DNA from: Candidatus Dechloromonas phosphoritropha
Lineage (GTDB): Bacteria > Pseudomonadota > Gammaproteobacteria > Burkholderiales > Rhodocyclaceae
Direction: 5' to 3'
NCBI GenBank assembly: GCA_016722705.1
Contig: JADKGN010000001.1
Span: forward strand, 558,001-622,000
Length of the DNA: 64,000 nucleotides
A model generated the notes under the pieces. It made no database searches and had not been told where the DNA came from. It saw only the letters and a program-made list of their open reading frames with translations. The translations under genes were made by a program, and so were the position numbers. Shown piece by piece: positions 16,728-25,701 of this stretch. Positions within the stretch are counted from its first letter, which is position 1. Every line of letters starts with the position of its first letter.

Positions 16728-19143
16728 TTGGTAGCTTTCCAATGTAACGCTGTCAATGGAACCATTGTATGTCATTGATACCACCGCGCAAGCATTTTCA
16801 TGCGACGTGGTCCATTTGGGTAGCCAAAAACAAACTAGCCAATTTAGATTGCGTTTTGCCTTCTTGGCCAGGCCTGCTACGCTAGGACAAGTTAGCTATA
16901 CCCATCTTGGCCAACCGTCATGCAAGTCGCCCGCATCTATCTACGCGTCAGCACCGATGAACAGGATCTGACCCGCCAAGCCAACATCGAGCACAGCACT
17001 AGGGCGGCCGGCTACTACATCGCTGGTACCTTTTGCGTGCTTGACGAGCTGCACATCGCGCTACGTCAGCGCGATGTGTTCGTGACGCCGAGCTGGCGCT
17101 ACGCCGATCCTCGAGCCGGCCTCCTCGATGGCAGCGAGTGGGAAGCCACCCGGCCGATCATCTGCCGGACCCTGGGGCTATCGGCCAGCCCCGAGCCGAC
17201 GCTGACGGCCCTGGCCGCCGAGCTTGACCGCACCTACCGCGCCGTCGCGGCCAGACTGCCCGACAACCCGGCGGTGCGGTTCGATAAGAGCGGCGACAAG
17301 CACGACCTGGTGCTCAGTCCACTAGACAAGATGGAAGAACCGGCCTCGCTGCTCGCCCTACGGGAGACAGTCGCCGGCATGCTGCCGCGTGTTGACCTGC
17401 CTGAACTGATCCTGGAAGTCGCAGCCCGTACCGGCTTTACTGACGCCTTCACCCATATCTCGGAACGTACGGCCCGCGCCGCCGACCTACACGTCAGCCT
17501 GTGCGCGGTGCTGATGGCCGAAGCCTGCAATACTGGCTTGGAGCCGCTGATCCGTGGCGACGTGCCCGCACTGAAGCGCGACCGGCTGTCTTGGGTAGAC
17601 CAGAATTACCTCCGCGACGACACGCAGGTGGACGCCAACGCGATACTGGTCGCGGCACAAAGCCATCTGGCGCTGGCCAGCTTGTGGGGTGGCGGCGAGG
17701 TGGCCTCCGCCGATGGCATGCGCTTCGTCGTGCCGGTGCGAACTGTGCATGCCGGCCCGAACCCGAATGGCACTTACTTAACGTTCAACTCTTTGATGCA
17801 AATGATGAAACAGGCTGGATCGACGCGTGATAAGTTGGCGTCGCCAAATACCCAACCCGCCCACGATGAGCCAGCCCAAATGCATCCTATCCGCAGTACA
17901 CGCGCACAGCAACACCGAACGGTCAAGGCCCACGCTGCCCAGAGCGACGCCTATGCGTTTTTCAACCTGTTGACGGGGCCGGAATTGTTGGATGCCGTGG
18001 AATCTGAACTGCCGCCCCACCGAGAAAGGCAATATCCCCCGACGGAGACGTTGTCGATGTTTCTGGCCCAAGCGCTGAGCACCGATCGTTCCTGCCAGAA
18101 GGCAGTCAATGACCGTGCGGTCAAATGCCTGGTTGGCGGCCTGGTGCCGGGCAGCACCCACACGGGCGCCTATTGCCGGGCGCGAAAGCGCTTGCCTTTG
18201 AAGATGCTCAGTACACTGGCGTGCCACGTGGGGCAAAGAGTCGCCACGCAGGCGCCGACAGCTTGGCATTGGCGGGGTCGTCCCGTCCGTCTGGTGGACG
18301 GGACGACCGTCGTAATGCCCGACACCTCAGACAATCAGGTCGTCTACCCGCAACCGACGAGCCAGAAGCCGGGACTGGGTTTCCCGCAGTGCCGGATCGT
18401 TGGGCTCGTTTGTTTGGGTAGCGGGGCGGTCCTCAATGCCACGACCGGCTCCTGTCGGGGCAAGGGCAGCGATGAGCAGTCGTTGCTGCGTTCGATATTC
18501 GATTCTCTGGAGCAGGGTGATTTACTGTTGGGCGACGCCTTCTACGCCACCTACTTTCTCCTCTGCTCATTGCGCGAGCGGTGCATTGATGCGGTGTTTG
18601 AACAAAATGGCGCGCGGCAACGCACCACCGATTTTTGCCGAGGTCGGCAGTTGGGGCAGTGCGATCATCTGATCGTGCTGCCAAAACCCGCCAGCAAACC
18701 CGACTGGATGCCTCAGGCCGACTACGATCAGGCCCCCGAGAGTCTGACCGTACGCGAGCTTCGGGTCGGCGGCAAGACACGGGTGACGACATTGCTTTGC
18801 CCAAAACAAACCGACAAGACGGCCTTGAAATCGCTCTATCGGGATCGCTGGCACGTTGAACTCGATCTGCGCAACATCAAGACCACGCTCGGCATGGAAC
18901 GACTGAGTTGCCTGACGCCTGCGATGGCGATCAAGGAAATCTGGGTCTATCTCCTCGCCTACAATCTGATTCGGTTAATGATGGCTCAGGCTGCGATGCT
19001 CTCCCACAGATTGCCGCGCCAACTGAGCTTCAAGCATACCGTGCAAATCTGGCTCGCCTGGGCACCCTTTGCGAGCCGTAGCCATCACAACATACACAGC
19101 GAACTATTCGTTTTAATCGCCCAACAACAGGTCGGTAACCGAC

Positions 19144-20534
19144 CAATCCTCTTGACTTAGCGGTCTGTCATCTAATTTTGGCAACTTTGCCATCTGGCCG
19201 CGCCAAGATATAATCGAGCATGTAACCAATTGATATAAATAGGCTTTATATGACGGCCTAAATATGCCAATATCGTTTCACGGCTAACGGACTACATTCA
19301 TGGCGCCAATTTCCTTGCCGCCGCCCGCCGCGAGCCTCGGTTTTTCACCCGAAACCGTGAATTGCCATTCACGAATCTGATCGCTTTCCTGCTCACCGGC
19401 ATTCGCGGCGCAGTTCAGGCGGAGCTTGATTCCTGCTTTGCCCTGCTTGCCGGAAGAACCCGCCTTTGTCGGGCGATCACGGCCAGTGCCTTCTCAAAGG
19501 CGCGCAGCCATCTGGTCGCCAATCTCTTTGAGCCGCTCAATACAGAATTGCTGCGCCTGGTCGATGAGGTCGTTCCGCAGCAGCCGGACTGGCAAGGCTT
19601 GCGGGTCTTGGCGGCGGATGCATCGAAGGTACGTCTGACCTTGCTTGACCTGGAAGGGCGCCGCCATATTCGAGAAGCGGCCATCTTCGGTTTGTTTCGG
19701 CCAGGGATCGAATTGTTCGACTCGCTGATTTTGCACAGTTCGCTGGTCGGCGAACGTCAGATGTTGTTTGAGCGGCTTGACCGACTCGGTGCTCAGGACA
19801 TGCTGGTGCTTGATCGCGGGTATCCGGGTGCCTGGTTGGTCGCGGCGCTGTTGCATCGAGGTATCCCCTTTTGCATACGCTGTGATTCGTCCGCTTCCTT
19901 TTCTGCCATCACCCAGTTCATGCGATCCGGAGAAGATGAGGCGCAGGTGACATTGCCGCCACCGCATCGTCAGGATGCCATTGATTACGAGTGTCCGCGT
20001 CTGCCTTCTATGGTTCGCCTGATTCGTCAGGTGACGCCGACTGGCAAGGTACGGGTCTTGATGACCTCCTTGCTTGATACCGCGCGGTATCCGGCCACAA
20101 GCTTCTCAGCCCTTTATCACAGCCGTTGGCGTATCGAGGAGGCGTTCAAGCGCATCAAACACCGGCTCAATCTGGAGCACACGTCCGGCCTGACTTGGCT
20201 GGCCGCCTGCCAGGATGTTGGGGCCAAGATGGTGTGTGACAATCTCAATGCCCTGGCCACCTACCTGGCTGCGGAAGAGCGGCTGCCCAGCGATTCGCCA
20301 TGGGGAGTGAATCGGACGATGGCCTTCAATACCGTACGTCGTATCTTGCCCCGAGTCTTGGCGGGTGTGCAGCAAATCACCACCCGAGTTACCAAGGAAA
20401 TCTTCTCGGAAATCGTCAAAAACCTTCAGAAATTTATCCCTGATCGTGCTCGACCTCGGCCAAACCAGCGAAAGCCTCACCTGTCCTTTGCTTACAAACC
20501 CGCCGTATGACTATGGACTAAGTTGAGAGGATTG
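19144..20534 (+). mobile_element. IS4-family element B, copy 1 (1391 bp)
   Basis: Ends CAATCCTCTTGACTTAG (19144) and CTAAGTTGAGAGGATTG (to 20534), with 10-bp target duplication GGTAACCGAC at 19134-19143 and 20535-20544. It lies inside element A. A nearly identical copy is at 30263 and a diverged one at 43511. Confidence 0.95.
19362..20510 (+). CDS. IS4-family transposase (element B, copy 1)
   Basis: 382 residues from TTG 19362. DDE signatures: RVLAADASKVRLTLLD, DMLVLDRGYPGAWLV, and YHSRWRIEEAFKRIKHRL. The frame stays open upstream to about 19255 with protein-like sequence (KYANIVSRLTDYIHGANFL, ARREPRFFTRNREL) that matches the N-terminus of the related copy at 44773, but no ATG, GTG or TTG precedes it. 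The native start is therefore unclear and initiation may be at a non-standard codon. Identical to copy 2 except for one silent base and one Gly/Arg change. Confidence 0.9.
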   Translation: MPFTNLIAFLLTGIRGAVQAELDSCFALLAGRTRLCRAITASAFSKARSHLVANLFEPLNTELLRLVDEVVPQQPDWQGLRVLAADASKVRLTLLDLEGRRHIREAAIFGLFRPGIELFDSLILHSSLVGERQMLFERLDRLGAQDMLVLDRGYPGAWLVAALLHRGIPFCIRCDSSASFSAITQFMRSGEDEAQVTLPPPHRQDAIDYECPRLPSMVRLIRQVTPTGKVRVLMTSLLDTARYPATSFSALYHSRWRIEEAFKRIKHRLNLEHTSGLTWLAACQDVGAKMVCDNLNALATYLAAEERLPSDSPWGVNRTMAFNTVRRILPRVLAGVQQITTRVTKEIFSEIVKNLQKFIPDRARPRPNQRKPHLSFAYKPAV

Positions 20535-21654
20535 GGTAACCGACCGGGCCGGATCGAGCCTCGCGCCGTCAAACGACGACCTAAACCCTATCCAATGCTC
20601 ACCAAACCACGTAATCTCGCCAAAGCTATCGTCATGAAAAATGGACATCCCAAAAAGCTTAAGTAAGTGCCATTCGGCCCGAACCCGAAATATTTTGGCA
20701 TCGGTCGGGGCGTTACCTGGTACAACCTGATCTCCGATCAGTTTTCCGGCCTGAACGACATCATCGTTCCCGGCACGTTGCGCGACAGCTTGATCCTGCT
20801 GGCCGTAGTGCTTGAACAGCAGACCGACCTCCAACCAACGCAGATCATGACCGACACCGGCGCCTACAGCGATGTGGTCTTCGGTCTGTTTCGTCTGCTC
20901 GGCTATCGTTTCAGTCCGCGCCTGGCCGACGTCGGCGGGACTCGCTTCTGGCGGATTGACCAGCAGGCCGACTACGGCATGCTCAATTCGATCTCGGCAC
21001 ACCATCTCAGTTTGCACAAGATCGAGCCGCACTGGGATGACATGCTGCGCCTGGTGGGGTCGCTCAAGCTTGGCCGAGTGCCGGCGACGGGCATCATGCG
21101 TACGCTTCAGGTCGGCGACCGGCCGATCCGGTTGGCACAAGCCGTCGCCGAGTTCGGCCGGATCGAAAAGACCCTGCACACGCTGACCTATATCGACGAC
21201 GAAGCCAAGCGCCGGGCCACGCTGACCCAGCTCAACCGTGGCGAAGGCCGGCATAGCGTTGCCCGCGCCGTCTTTCACGGCAAACGCGGCGAGTTGCGCC
21301 AGCACTACCGCGAGGGGCAGGAAGACCAGTTGGGTGCGCTCGGCCTGGTGCTCAACATGATCGTGTTGTGGAACACGATCTACATGGAGGCGGCCCTGAA
21401 CCAACTACGCCAGAGCGGCTACCCGGTGCGGGACGAAGACGTGGCACGGCTGTCGCCGCTGCAGCACAAGCACATCAATATGCTGGGGCGCTATTCGTTT
21501 TCAGTACCGGAGGCGGTGGCCAAGGGCGAATTGCGGCCCCTGCGCAATCCTGCAGACGGCGATTAGACTGAGTACACGGGTGGGTCAATGACGACGGATA
21601 TCTTGACAGCAGGGCAGCAGCCAACGGCAATGCCTGGATGCGTTATGCTAAACA

Positions 21655-21695
21655 CCTAACGGTGTTTTCCGTTCCACTGCGCCTCAAACCCCTTA
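21655..21695 (-). repeat. Copy of a GGGGTTTGAGGCGCA repeat
   Basis: The minus strand reads GGGGTTTGAGGCGCAGTGGA then ACGGAAAACACCGTTAGGTGTT. Related sequences lie at 15931-15965 and 57412-57477. Origin unknown; see findings. Confidence 0.5.
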
Positions 21696-21838
21696 TACAG
21701 ACTGGCGAAGCGCACCCTTGACGCGATGGAGGGGCGATACGCTTGAGGGTGGCAGTAAGTGCAGCAGTTTTGCGCTTACTGCCATAAAGGCCAGCAGTTT
21801 CGCCGCCATATTTCTACGGATTTACGCCGCCGGCAACA
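21695..21838. repeat. Right portion of the 264-bp MITE found complete at 45923-46186
   Basis: About 143 bp, from CCTTATACAGACTGG to the terminus CCGCCGGCAACA, match the intact MITE with only a few differences. It includes the perfect hairpin TGGCAGTAAG...CTTACTGCCA. The left arm is absent. The remaining sequence 21567-21654 holds nothing recognisable. Confidence 0.85.
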
Positions 21839-21855
21839 CACGGCAAGGCCGCCGA

Positions 21856-21884
21856 TAAAAAAAGCCGCATTGCTACGGCTTTTT
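21856..21884 (-). terminator. Rho-independent terminator of the CsbD gene
   Basis: AGCCG-CATTGCTA-CGGCT hairpin flanked by A and T runs, 10 bp beyond the CsbD stop codon; the minus strand reads the stem followed by TTTTTTT. Confidence 0.7.
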
Positions 21885-21893
21885 CGACAAGAA

Positions 21894-22076
21894 TCAGCCC
21901 TTCTTGACTTCCTTGATTTCCTCTTTCAGGTCGCCAACCTGTTCTTGCACCTTGCCTTTGACCTGGTTTTTCAGACCTTCGGCTTGCTGCGATTTGTCAC
22001 CGGTCAGATTGCCGAATTCTTCCTGAATCTTCCCGCCCAGATCCTTTGCGGCGCCTTTGACTTGATCTTTGTTCAT
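21894..22076 (-). CDS. CsbD-family stress-response protein
   Basis: 60 residues from ATG 22076 (MNKDQVKGAAKDLGGKIQEE), preceded by GAGGAA. CsbD/YjbJ proteins are small, highly charged, abundant under general stress; their molecular role is not known. Repeated GK-rich segments (AEGLKNQVKGKVQEQVGDL) are typical. A paralogue lies at 28001. The dyad at 22197-22212 is 121 nt upstream of the start. Confidence 0.93.
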   Translation of the reverse strand: MNKDQVKGAAKDLGGKIQEEFGNLTGDKSQQAEGLKNQVKGKVQEQVGDLKEEIKEVKKG

Positions 22077-22196
22077 GATTGATTCCTCATTGGTAAGTGC
22101 TTCTGAAACCCGGACACCCTCAGGTTCGTCCGGCAAATCTCACGATCCATTGCTCGTGTCGACGAACACAGCATAGCCGGAGGCAGGGATCTGTTC

Positions 22197-22212
22197 TGTT
22201 CGCTAGCCAACA
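22197..22212. promoter_or_regulatory. Dyad operator site 1
   Basis: TGTTCGCTAGCCAACA; 15 of 16 positions match the consensus TGTKCGYTRGCGMACA derived from this window. It lies 121 nt upstream of the CsbD start at 22076. Confidence 0.6.
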
Positions 22213-22249
22213 TAGCGGCGAAAATCTACCGTCGTTCGAAAGCGCTCTA

Positions 22250-24418
22250 TTATTGCCCGCTGGCGGCTATTTCTATCCGATTGGCCCCGGCCAGTCGGGC
22301 ACGGTCAACGGCCTCTTCGGACCGAATGAGTGCTTTTTCCGGGGCACTGTCTGTGGCGCTCAAAACCGAAATCCCGATGCTCACCGTAAAGCCGCCACTC
22401 TGCTTGCCAATGCTGATTTTGCTGGCCAGCATTTTTTCGAGAAGGCGTTCGGCAAAAATCATCGCGGCCTCAAGGGAGCTGAGCGGCATCAGGAGTGCGA
22501 ACTGCTCGTCACCCACCCGGCCGGCCGTATCTGCTTTGCGTATGGCATGCCGCAAAAAATCCGCAGAGAGCCGCAGCATGGCATCGCTGACCGGGTGCCC
22601 CAGGTCTTCGTTGATCGCAGTAATTTGATCGAGGCTGATCAGCAAGAGGGATACCTGGTGGCTGTTGTCACGTTTGATGAGCGCATGCGCCGCTGTCAGG
22701 TGCGCCATGAAATGCCGGCGGGTGAACAGGCCGGTCAGCGCATCGATCATCGAGAGCCTGAGCAAATCAGCTTCTATTTGCTTCTGTTGGGTGATGTTGC
22801 GTGAAAACCCCACCGTTCCGACCAGGTTGCCATCCATGGCAATCGCCGATTTGTAGGTTTCGAACCATAATGTTTCATCGGCGATTTTTATCTGATGTTC
22901 TCTCGCGATCGGCTCACAACTGCCGAGTACGGCCAGATCATCGGCGCGAACCGATTCGGCGACTTCCAGTGGGCTGATATCGAAGTCAGTCTTGCCGATC
23001 GGGATGTCGACGGAAGGCCAGCCGTAATTCTTGGAAAAAGGCGCGTTGACCGCAAGATAGCGGCCCTGTTCGTCCTTGAGCCAGACCATGAACGGAAAAT
23101 TGTCGAGCAGGGCGCGCTGATATTGATCGCGCAGCTTGAGCGCCTTTTTAGCATGTGTTTCCGCAGTAATGTTCATCACGACCATCCGGCATTCGTTGGT
23201 ATTTTCATTGGGGACCGCTGCGATTCGGACAACCGCTTCCGCCCGATGCTCGGTTGCTGCCAGAACGACTTCGCACCCCAGCTTTCCTTTGTTGACCAGG
23301 ACGTCGGCAAGAAAGTCATTGAAGCGGGACAAAGAGGCCGGGGCGACGGCTGCGGCAAAGCGGCAGCGCTGATTTTGCGAACGCTTGATGCCGAGCAGGA
23401 TGGCACCGGCCAGGTTGATCTGGAGAATGACACCCTTGGCATCCAGCGTGAAATATCCAACCGGCGCAAAGTCGTAGATGTCGGCATATTTCTCGCGCAA
23501 GGCATCGGCTTCGGCATAGGCATGGCCCAGTTCCTCGTTGTGCATTTCCAGTTCGATCTGGTGGACCTGCAGTTCGTGCATCAGGCGCGCGTTATCCCAC
23601 GCCGTATTTGTGACGGTGCGCGGCGTCTTCTGCAAACGAGCTTCGGCCCGCTGGCGCGCAGTAGCTGGGTTGGGGCGGGCACGATTCTGCAGGGGGGAGT
23701 CGGGAACCAGCCTGAACAAGCGATCGTACTCGGAGCGGACAACGCGGTAGCACTCGCAGACCCTGGCTTCCAGCCCCGTGCGATCAATCACCGTAATATG
23801 GCCGCGGCGATATTGAATGAGGCCCGCAGCCTGCAGTTTGCCGGCCGCTTCGGTCACCGCTTCGCGGCGAACGCCCAACATGCCGGCGATCAGCTCCTGG
23901 GTAATATCGATTTCATTGCCCGGCAACTGGTCGAGGCTGAGCAGCAACCAGCGGCACAACTGCTGATCGATGGCGTGATGTCGATTGCAGACGACGCTTT
24001 GGGCCATCTGGGTCATCAAGGCCTGGGCATAACGCGTACAGAGGTGACGTAAAGTCCCACCTTGATCGAGTTCCCATATCAGGATCTCGGCGCGCAGCCG
24101 ATAGGCCTCGCCAGCCCGCCGGACGATCATCTTGTGCGTGGTCGTGGCGCCGCCCAGTACCAGCGGGATGCCGACCAGGCCCTCATTGCCGGTCATCGCC
24201 AGTTCGGCAGACGAGCCGTTTTCGGTGAGAAAACTCAGCGAGACGATACAGGTAGTCGGAAAATAGACGGATTCCAGCGCCTTTCCTGCACCGCAGAGCG
24301 TTTCGCCCAGAGTCAGGCTGACCAACTCCAGATCATCCACGAGGTGGGAATATTCGTTAACCGACAGCGCCGCCAGAATGCGATTCTGCTTCGGGTCGTG
24401 CGTTGTTTCGGCCGGCAT
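22250..24418 (-). CDS. CRP/FNR-type regulator fused to PAS-PAS-GGDEF
   Basis: 722 residues in one frame. About 15-130: cyclic-nucleotide-binding-like sensor fold (VSLTLGETLCGAGKALESVY, TGNEGLVGIPLVLGG). About 150-225: Crp-type winged helix (DITQELIAGMLGVRREAVTE). A helical linker (LMHELQVHQIELEMHNEELG) leads to two PAS modules (YDFAPVGYFTLDAKGVILQI; LLDNFPFMVWLKDEQGRYLA). About 570-720: diguanylate-cyclase fold in which the signature is RVGDEQF instead of GGDEF. The acidic residues are kept, but the first Gly and the Phe are changed, so activity is doubtful. It likely couples DNA binding to redox/ligand and c-di-GMP sensing. Start ATG 24418; a dyad site lies 98 nt upstream, suggesting autoregulation. 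CRP-like proteins of this subclass are common, but their fusion to PAS-GGDEF is unusual. Confidence 0.88.
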   Translation of the reverse strand: MPAETTHDPKQNRILAALSVNEYSHLVDDLELVSLTLGETLCGAGKALESVYFPTTCIVSLSFLTENGSSAELAMTGNEGLVGIPLVLGGATTTHKMIVRRAGEAYRLRAEILIWELDQGGTLRHLCTRYAQALMTQMAQSVVCNRHHAIDQQLCRWLLLSLDQLPGNEIDITQELIAGMLGVRREAVTEAAGKLQAAGLIQYRRGHITVIDRTGLEARVCECYRVVRSEYDRLFRLVPDSPLQNRARPNPATARQRAEARLQKTPRTVTNTAWDNARLMHELQVHQIELEMHNEELGHAYAEADALREKYADIYDFAPVGYFTLDAKGVILQINLAGAILLGIKRSQNQRCRFAAAVAPASLSRFNDFLADVLVNKGKLGCEVVLAATEHRAEAVVRIAAVPNENTNECRMVVMNITAETHAKKALKLRDQYQRALLDNFPFMVWLKDEQGRYLAVNAPFSKNYGWPSVDIPIGKTDFDISPLEVAESVRADDLAVLGSCEPIAREHQIKIADETLWFETYKSAIAMDGNLVGTVGFSRNITQQKQIEADLLRLSMIDALTGLFTRRHFMAHLTAAHALIKRDNSHQVSLLLISLDQITAINEDLGHPVSDAMLRLSADFLRHAIRKADTAGRVGDEQFALLMPLSSLEAAMIFAERLLEKMLASKISIGKQSGGFTVSIGISVLSATDSAPEKALIRSEEAVDRARLAGANRIEIAASGQ

Positions 24419-24515
24419 CGCGCCTCCCTTTCACCGGCGGCTACCACCGAATCGAATGTCGATTGCGGAAAGCCGTCCATTTAACCTCATCATAGTTCAT
24501 CAGGACAATTGGTTA

Positions 24516-24531
24516 TGTGCGTTAGCGCACT
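24516..24531. promoter_or_regulatory. Dyad operator site 2
   Basis: TGTGCGTTAGCGCACT; 15 of 16 match. The near edge is 98 nt upstream of the CRP-PAS-GGDEF start codon. It is also just upstream of the glycine-zipper remnant on the other strand. Confidence 0.65.
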
Positions 24532-24536
24532 TGGTC

Positions 24537-24620
24537 GGAAGCTCAACCGTCGGCGGCGGCACCGTCGTGGGTGGCGTCATCGGCAACGAAGTCGGCAAAG
24601 ACAAAAAAACTACCTGGTAG
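24537..24620 (+). pseudogene. C-terminal remnant of a glycine-zipper lipoprotein
   Basis: The frame reads SSTVGGGTVVGGVIGNEVGK then DKKTTW and TAG at 24620. This matches the glycine-zipper tail of the intact lipoprotein at 41454-41678 (GAVVGGVIGNQVGKPDK). No signal peptide or start precedes it. Confidence 0.6.
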
Positions 24621-24717
24621 CAGGCGAAGGCAGCTTCGGTCCAGTCTGGTCGATACAGCCTTTTTTGCTGTGGCTTTCTCATCTAGCCATGCGGACGCAA
24701 TTAATCTTCAGTCGCCG

Positions 24718-24930
24718 GATGCTCGATCCAAAGCTGGTCTTGCCCAGAAGCGGTCAACCTCGTCTTGGGTTAGGGTGCCGTCTTTCAGTGCGCTAATGAG
24801 CACCGCCTCCGCACTCTCGGCTAGGCCGAAGGCCAGGAATACTTCAGCTTCCTGCAAGGGTGGACTATCGCCTTCGTGAAGATCGGAGTCATCCTCCGGA
24901 GGAGTTTCGATTGGCTGGAAGTTCGAGATA
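24718..24930 (-). pseudogene. Fragment resembling the C-terminal TPR-like end of FimV-type proteins
   Basis: The minus strand encodes PIETPPEDDSDLHEGDSPPL then QEAEVFLAFGLAESAEAVLI, SALKDGTLTQDEVDRFW and a TGA at 24718. The AEVFLAFGLAESAEAVL helix pair resembles the FimV C-terminal repeat. No start codon is found upstream, and the rest of the gene is absent. Identification is tentative. The surrounding 24930-25090 shows nothing else recognisable. Confidence 0.35.
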
Positions 24931-25090
24931 TGAAGCCTCTTTCGTTTGGGGCTGAGTGTTTTAACGGAACTTCTGAATTTTCGGTATCTGTCAACGGCAT
25001 AGATGAATGCAGGCCTGAATGGCGTGGCCGCTCCGGGGCGGTTTTTTTGATGGACGAGAGCCCTTTTGCGGTATGGCGGAACCTCGAGAG

Positions 25091-25411
25091 CTATACGCCC
25101 CAGGTCACGGGGACCCGCTCCTGCAGCGAGCGTTCGAGCAGATCAAGGAGGGGCAGTGCTCGCTGAGTCAGGGAAACCGTTTCCTCCGCCTGCTCTTCGC
25201 TTTCATCATCGGTTGTCGGCGGTTGCGGATTGCTCGGCTGCGTGCTTGCCATGGCCAGTTTGAGGGCGGCAACGGCCCCCGGTAATTGCGCTACGGTGAT
25301 GACCCCTTTTGCTTCGTCAGGCTGTTTGCCGAGCGCAAGCAAAAGCTCCCTGGCATTTTTCTCGAACATCACCACATCGCCGCTAGCGGGAGATTTGAAG
25401 TTGATCAGCAT
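25091..25411 (-). CDS. DUF1840 domain protein
   Basis: 106 residues from ATG 25411 (MLINFKSPASGDVVMFEKNA). DUF1840 proteins are small cytoplasmic proteins of Beta- and Gammaproteobacteria with unknown function. The N-terminal LINFKS...GDVVMFE and ARELLLALGK segments are characteristic. An internal acidic, low-complexity stretch (PPTTDDESEEQAEE) separates it from a C-terminal RALPLLDLLERS helix. Two dyad sites lie 71 and 110 nt upstream. Confidence 0.88.
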   Translation of the reverse strand: MLINFKSPASGDVVMFEKNARELLLALGKQPDEAKGVITVAQLPGAVAALKLAMASTQPSNPQPPTTDDESEEQAEETVSLTQRALPLLDLLERSLQERVPVTWGV

Positions 25412-25481
25412 GGTGTGTGATCCTTTCCGCGAATAAATGGGTTGGAGCAGGCTCATGATTTCTGATATCGCGGGAACACTC

Positions 25482-25497
25482 CGTTCGTTAGGGCACA
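25482..25497. promoter_or_regulatory. Dyad operator site 3
   Basis: CGTTCGTTAGGGCACA; 14 of 16 match. 71 nt upstream of the DUF1840 start; centre 39 bp from site 4. Confidence 0.5.
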
Positions 25498-25520
25498 TAG
25501 GGTCAGAAAGTTGCAGCGTA

Positions 25521-25536
25521 TGTGCGTCAGCGAACG
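25521..25536. promoter_or_regulatory. Dyad operator site 4
   Basis: TGTGCGTCAGCGAACG; 14 of 16 match. 110 nt upstream of the DUF1840 start. Confidence 0.55.
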
Positions 25537-25658
25537 GAAATCCGTGCTGGCACGTGAAATGCTTAAGTTCACGTCATCCTGAAAGGCGGGAACGAATTTG
25601 AACTCCATTGTTGCAACAAGTTGCTTCATCGTCGCCATTGGCGATGGCATCGAAGCGG

Positions 25659-25674
25659 TGTGCGCTAACGCACG
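25659..25674. promoter_or_regulatory. Dyad operator site 5
   Basis: TGTGCGCTAACGCACG; perfect dyad GTGCG/CGCAC. It ends 28 nt before the GTG start of the REC-PAS-GGDEF-EAL gene, so it would overlap or adjoin that promoter, unlike the distal sites. Confidence 0.6.
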
Positions 25675-25701
25675 AGAGTCTAGCCGGATCGGCCGGATAT
25701 C

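Larger units (their letters stand above)
17880..20666 (+). pseudogene. IS4-family transposase of element A, interrupted by the inner IS
   Basis: ATG 17880 (MHPIRSTRAQQ). DDE motifs: VRLVDGTTVVMPDTSDNQ, DLLLGDAFYATYF, and the YREK-type YRDRWHVELDLRNIKTTLGM. The coding sequence is continuous to QQQVGN (19143). It resumes after the inner IS at about 20545 with RIEPRAVKRRPKPYPMLTK to the TAA at 20664-20666. The current ORF instead ends RPILLT at 19160. Only the last about 40 residues are separated, so partial function cannot be excluded. Confidence 0.9.
17766..20674 (+). mobile_element. IS4-family element A (about 1508 bp) interrupted by a second IS4-family element
   Basis: Ends AATGGCACTTACTTAA (17766) and TTAAGTAAGTGCCATT (to 20674) are perfect inverted repeats. 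The 13-bp target duplication CGGCCCGAACCCG lies at 17753-17765 and 20675-20687 within tnpA. Subtracting the inner element and its 10-bp duplication gives 1508 bp. Confidence 0.93.
16920..21566 (+). pseudogene. tnpR-tnpA deletion fusion of a Tn3-family transposon, interrupted at 17766-20674
   Basis: ATG 16920 opens with the resolvase N-terminus (VARIYLRVSTDEQDLTRQ, active-site Ser in RVST). After about 36 residues, near 17028, it passes in frame into the middle of a Tn3-family TnpA (TFCVLDELHIALRQRDVFV, RYADPRAGLL). Everything between, including the resolvase body and the TnpA N-terminus, is deleted. TnpA is then split by an IS4-family element and resumes at about 20675 as KYFGIGRGVTWYN, through QIMTDTGAYSDVVFGLFRLL to the natural stop at 21566. 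The C-terminal DDE region itself is intact. The homologous transposase at 48017-52804 shows what was lost. Confidence 0.85.

Noticed and set aside
22141..22175. Additional dyad near the CsbD promoter (TGTTCGTCGACACGAG on the minus strand)
   Set aside because: The right half does not fit the consensus spacing.
25028..25048. Rho-independent terminator on the plus strand
   Set aside because: A T-run follows GC-rich DNA, but the possible stem is only about four base pairs and no plus-strand gene ends there.
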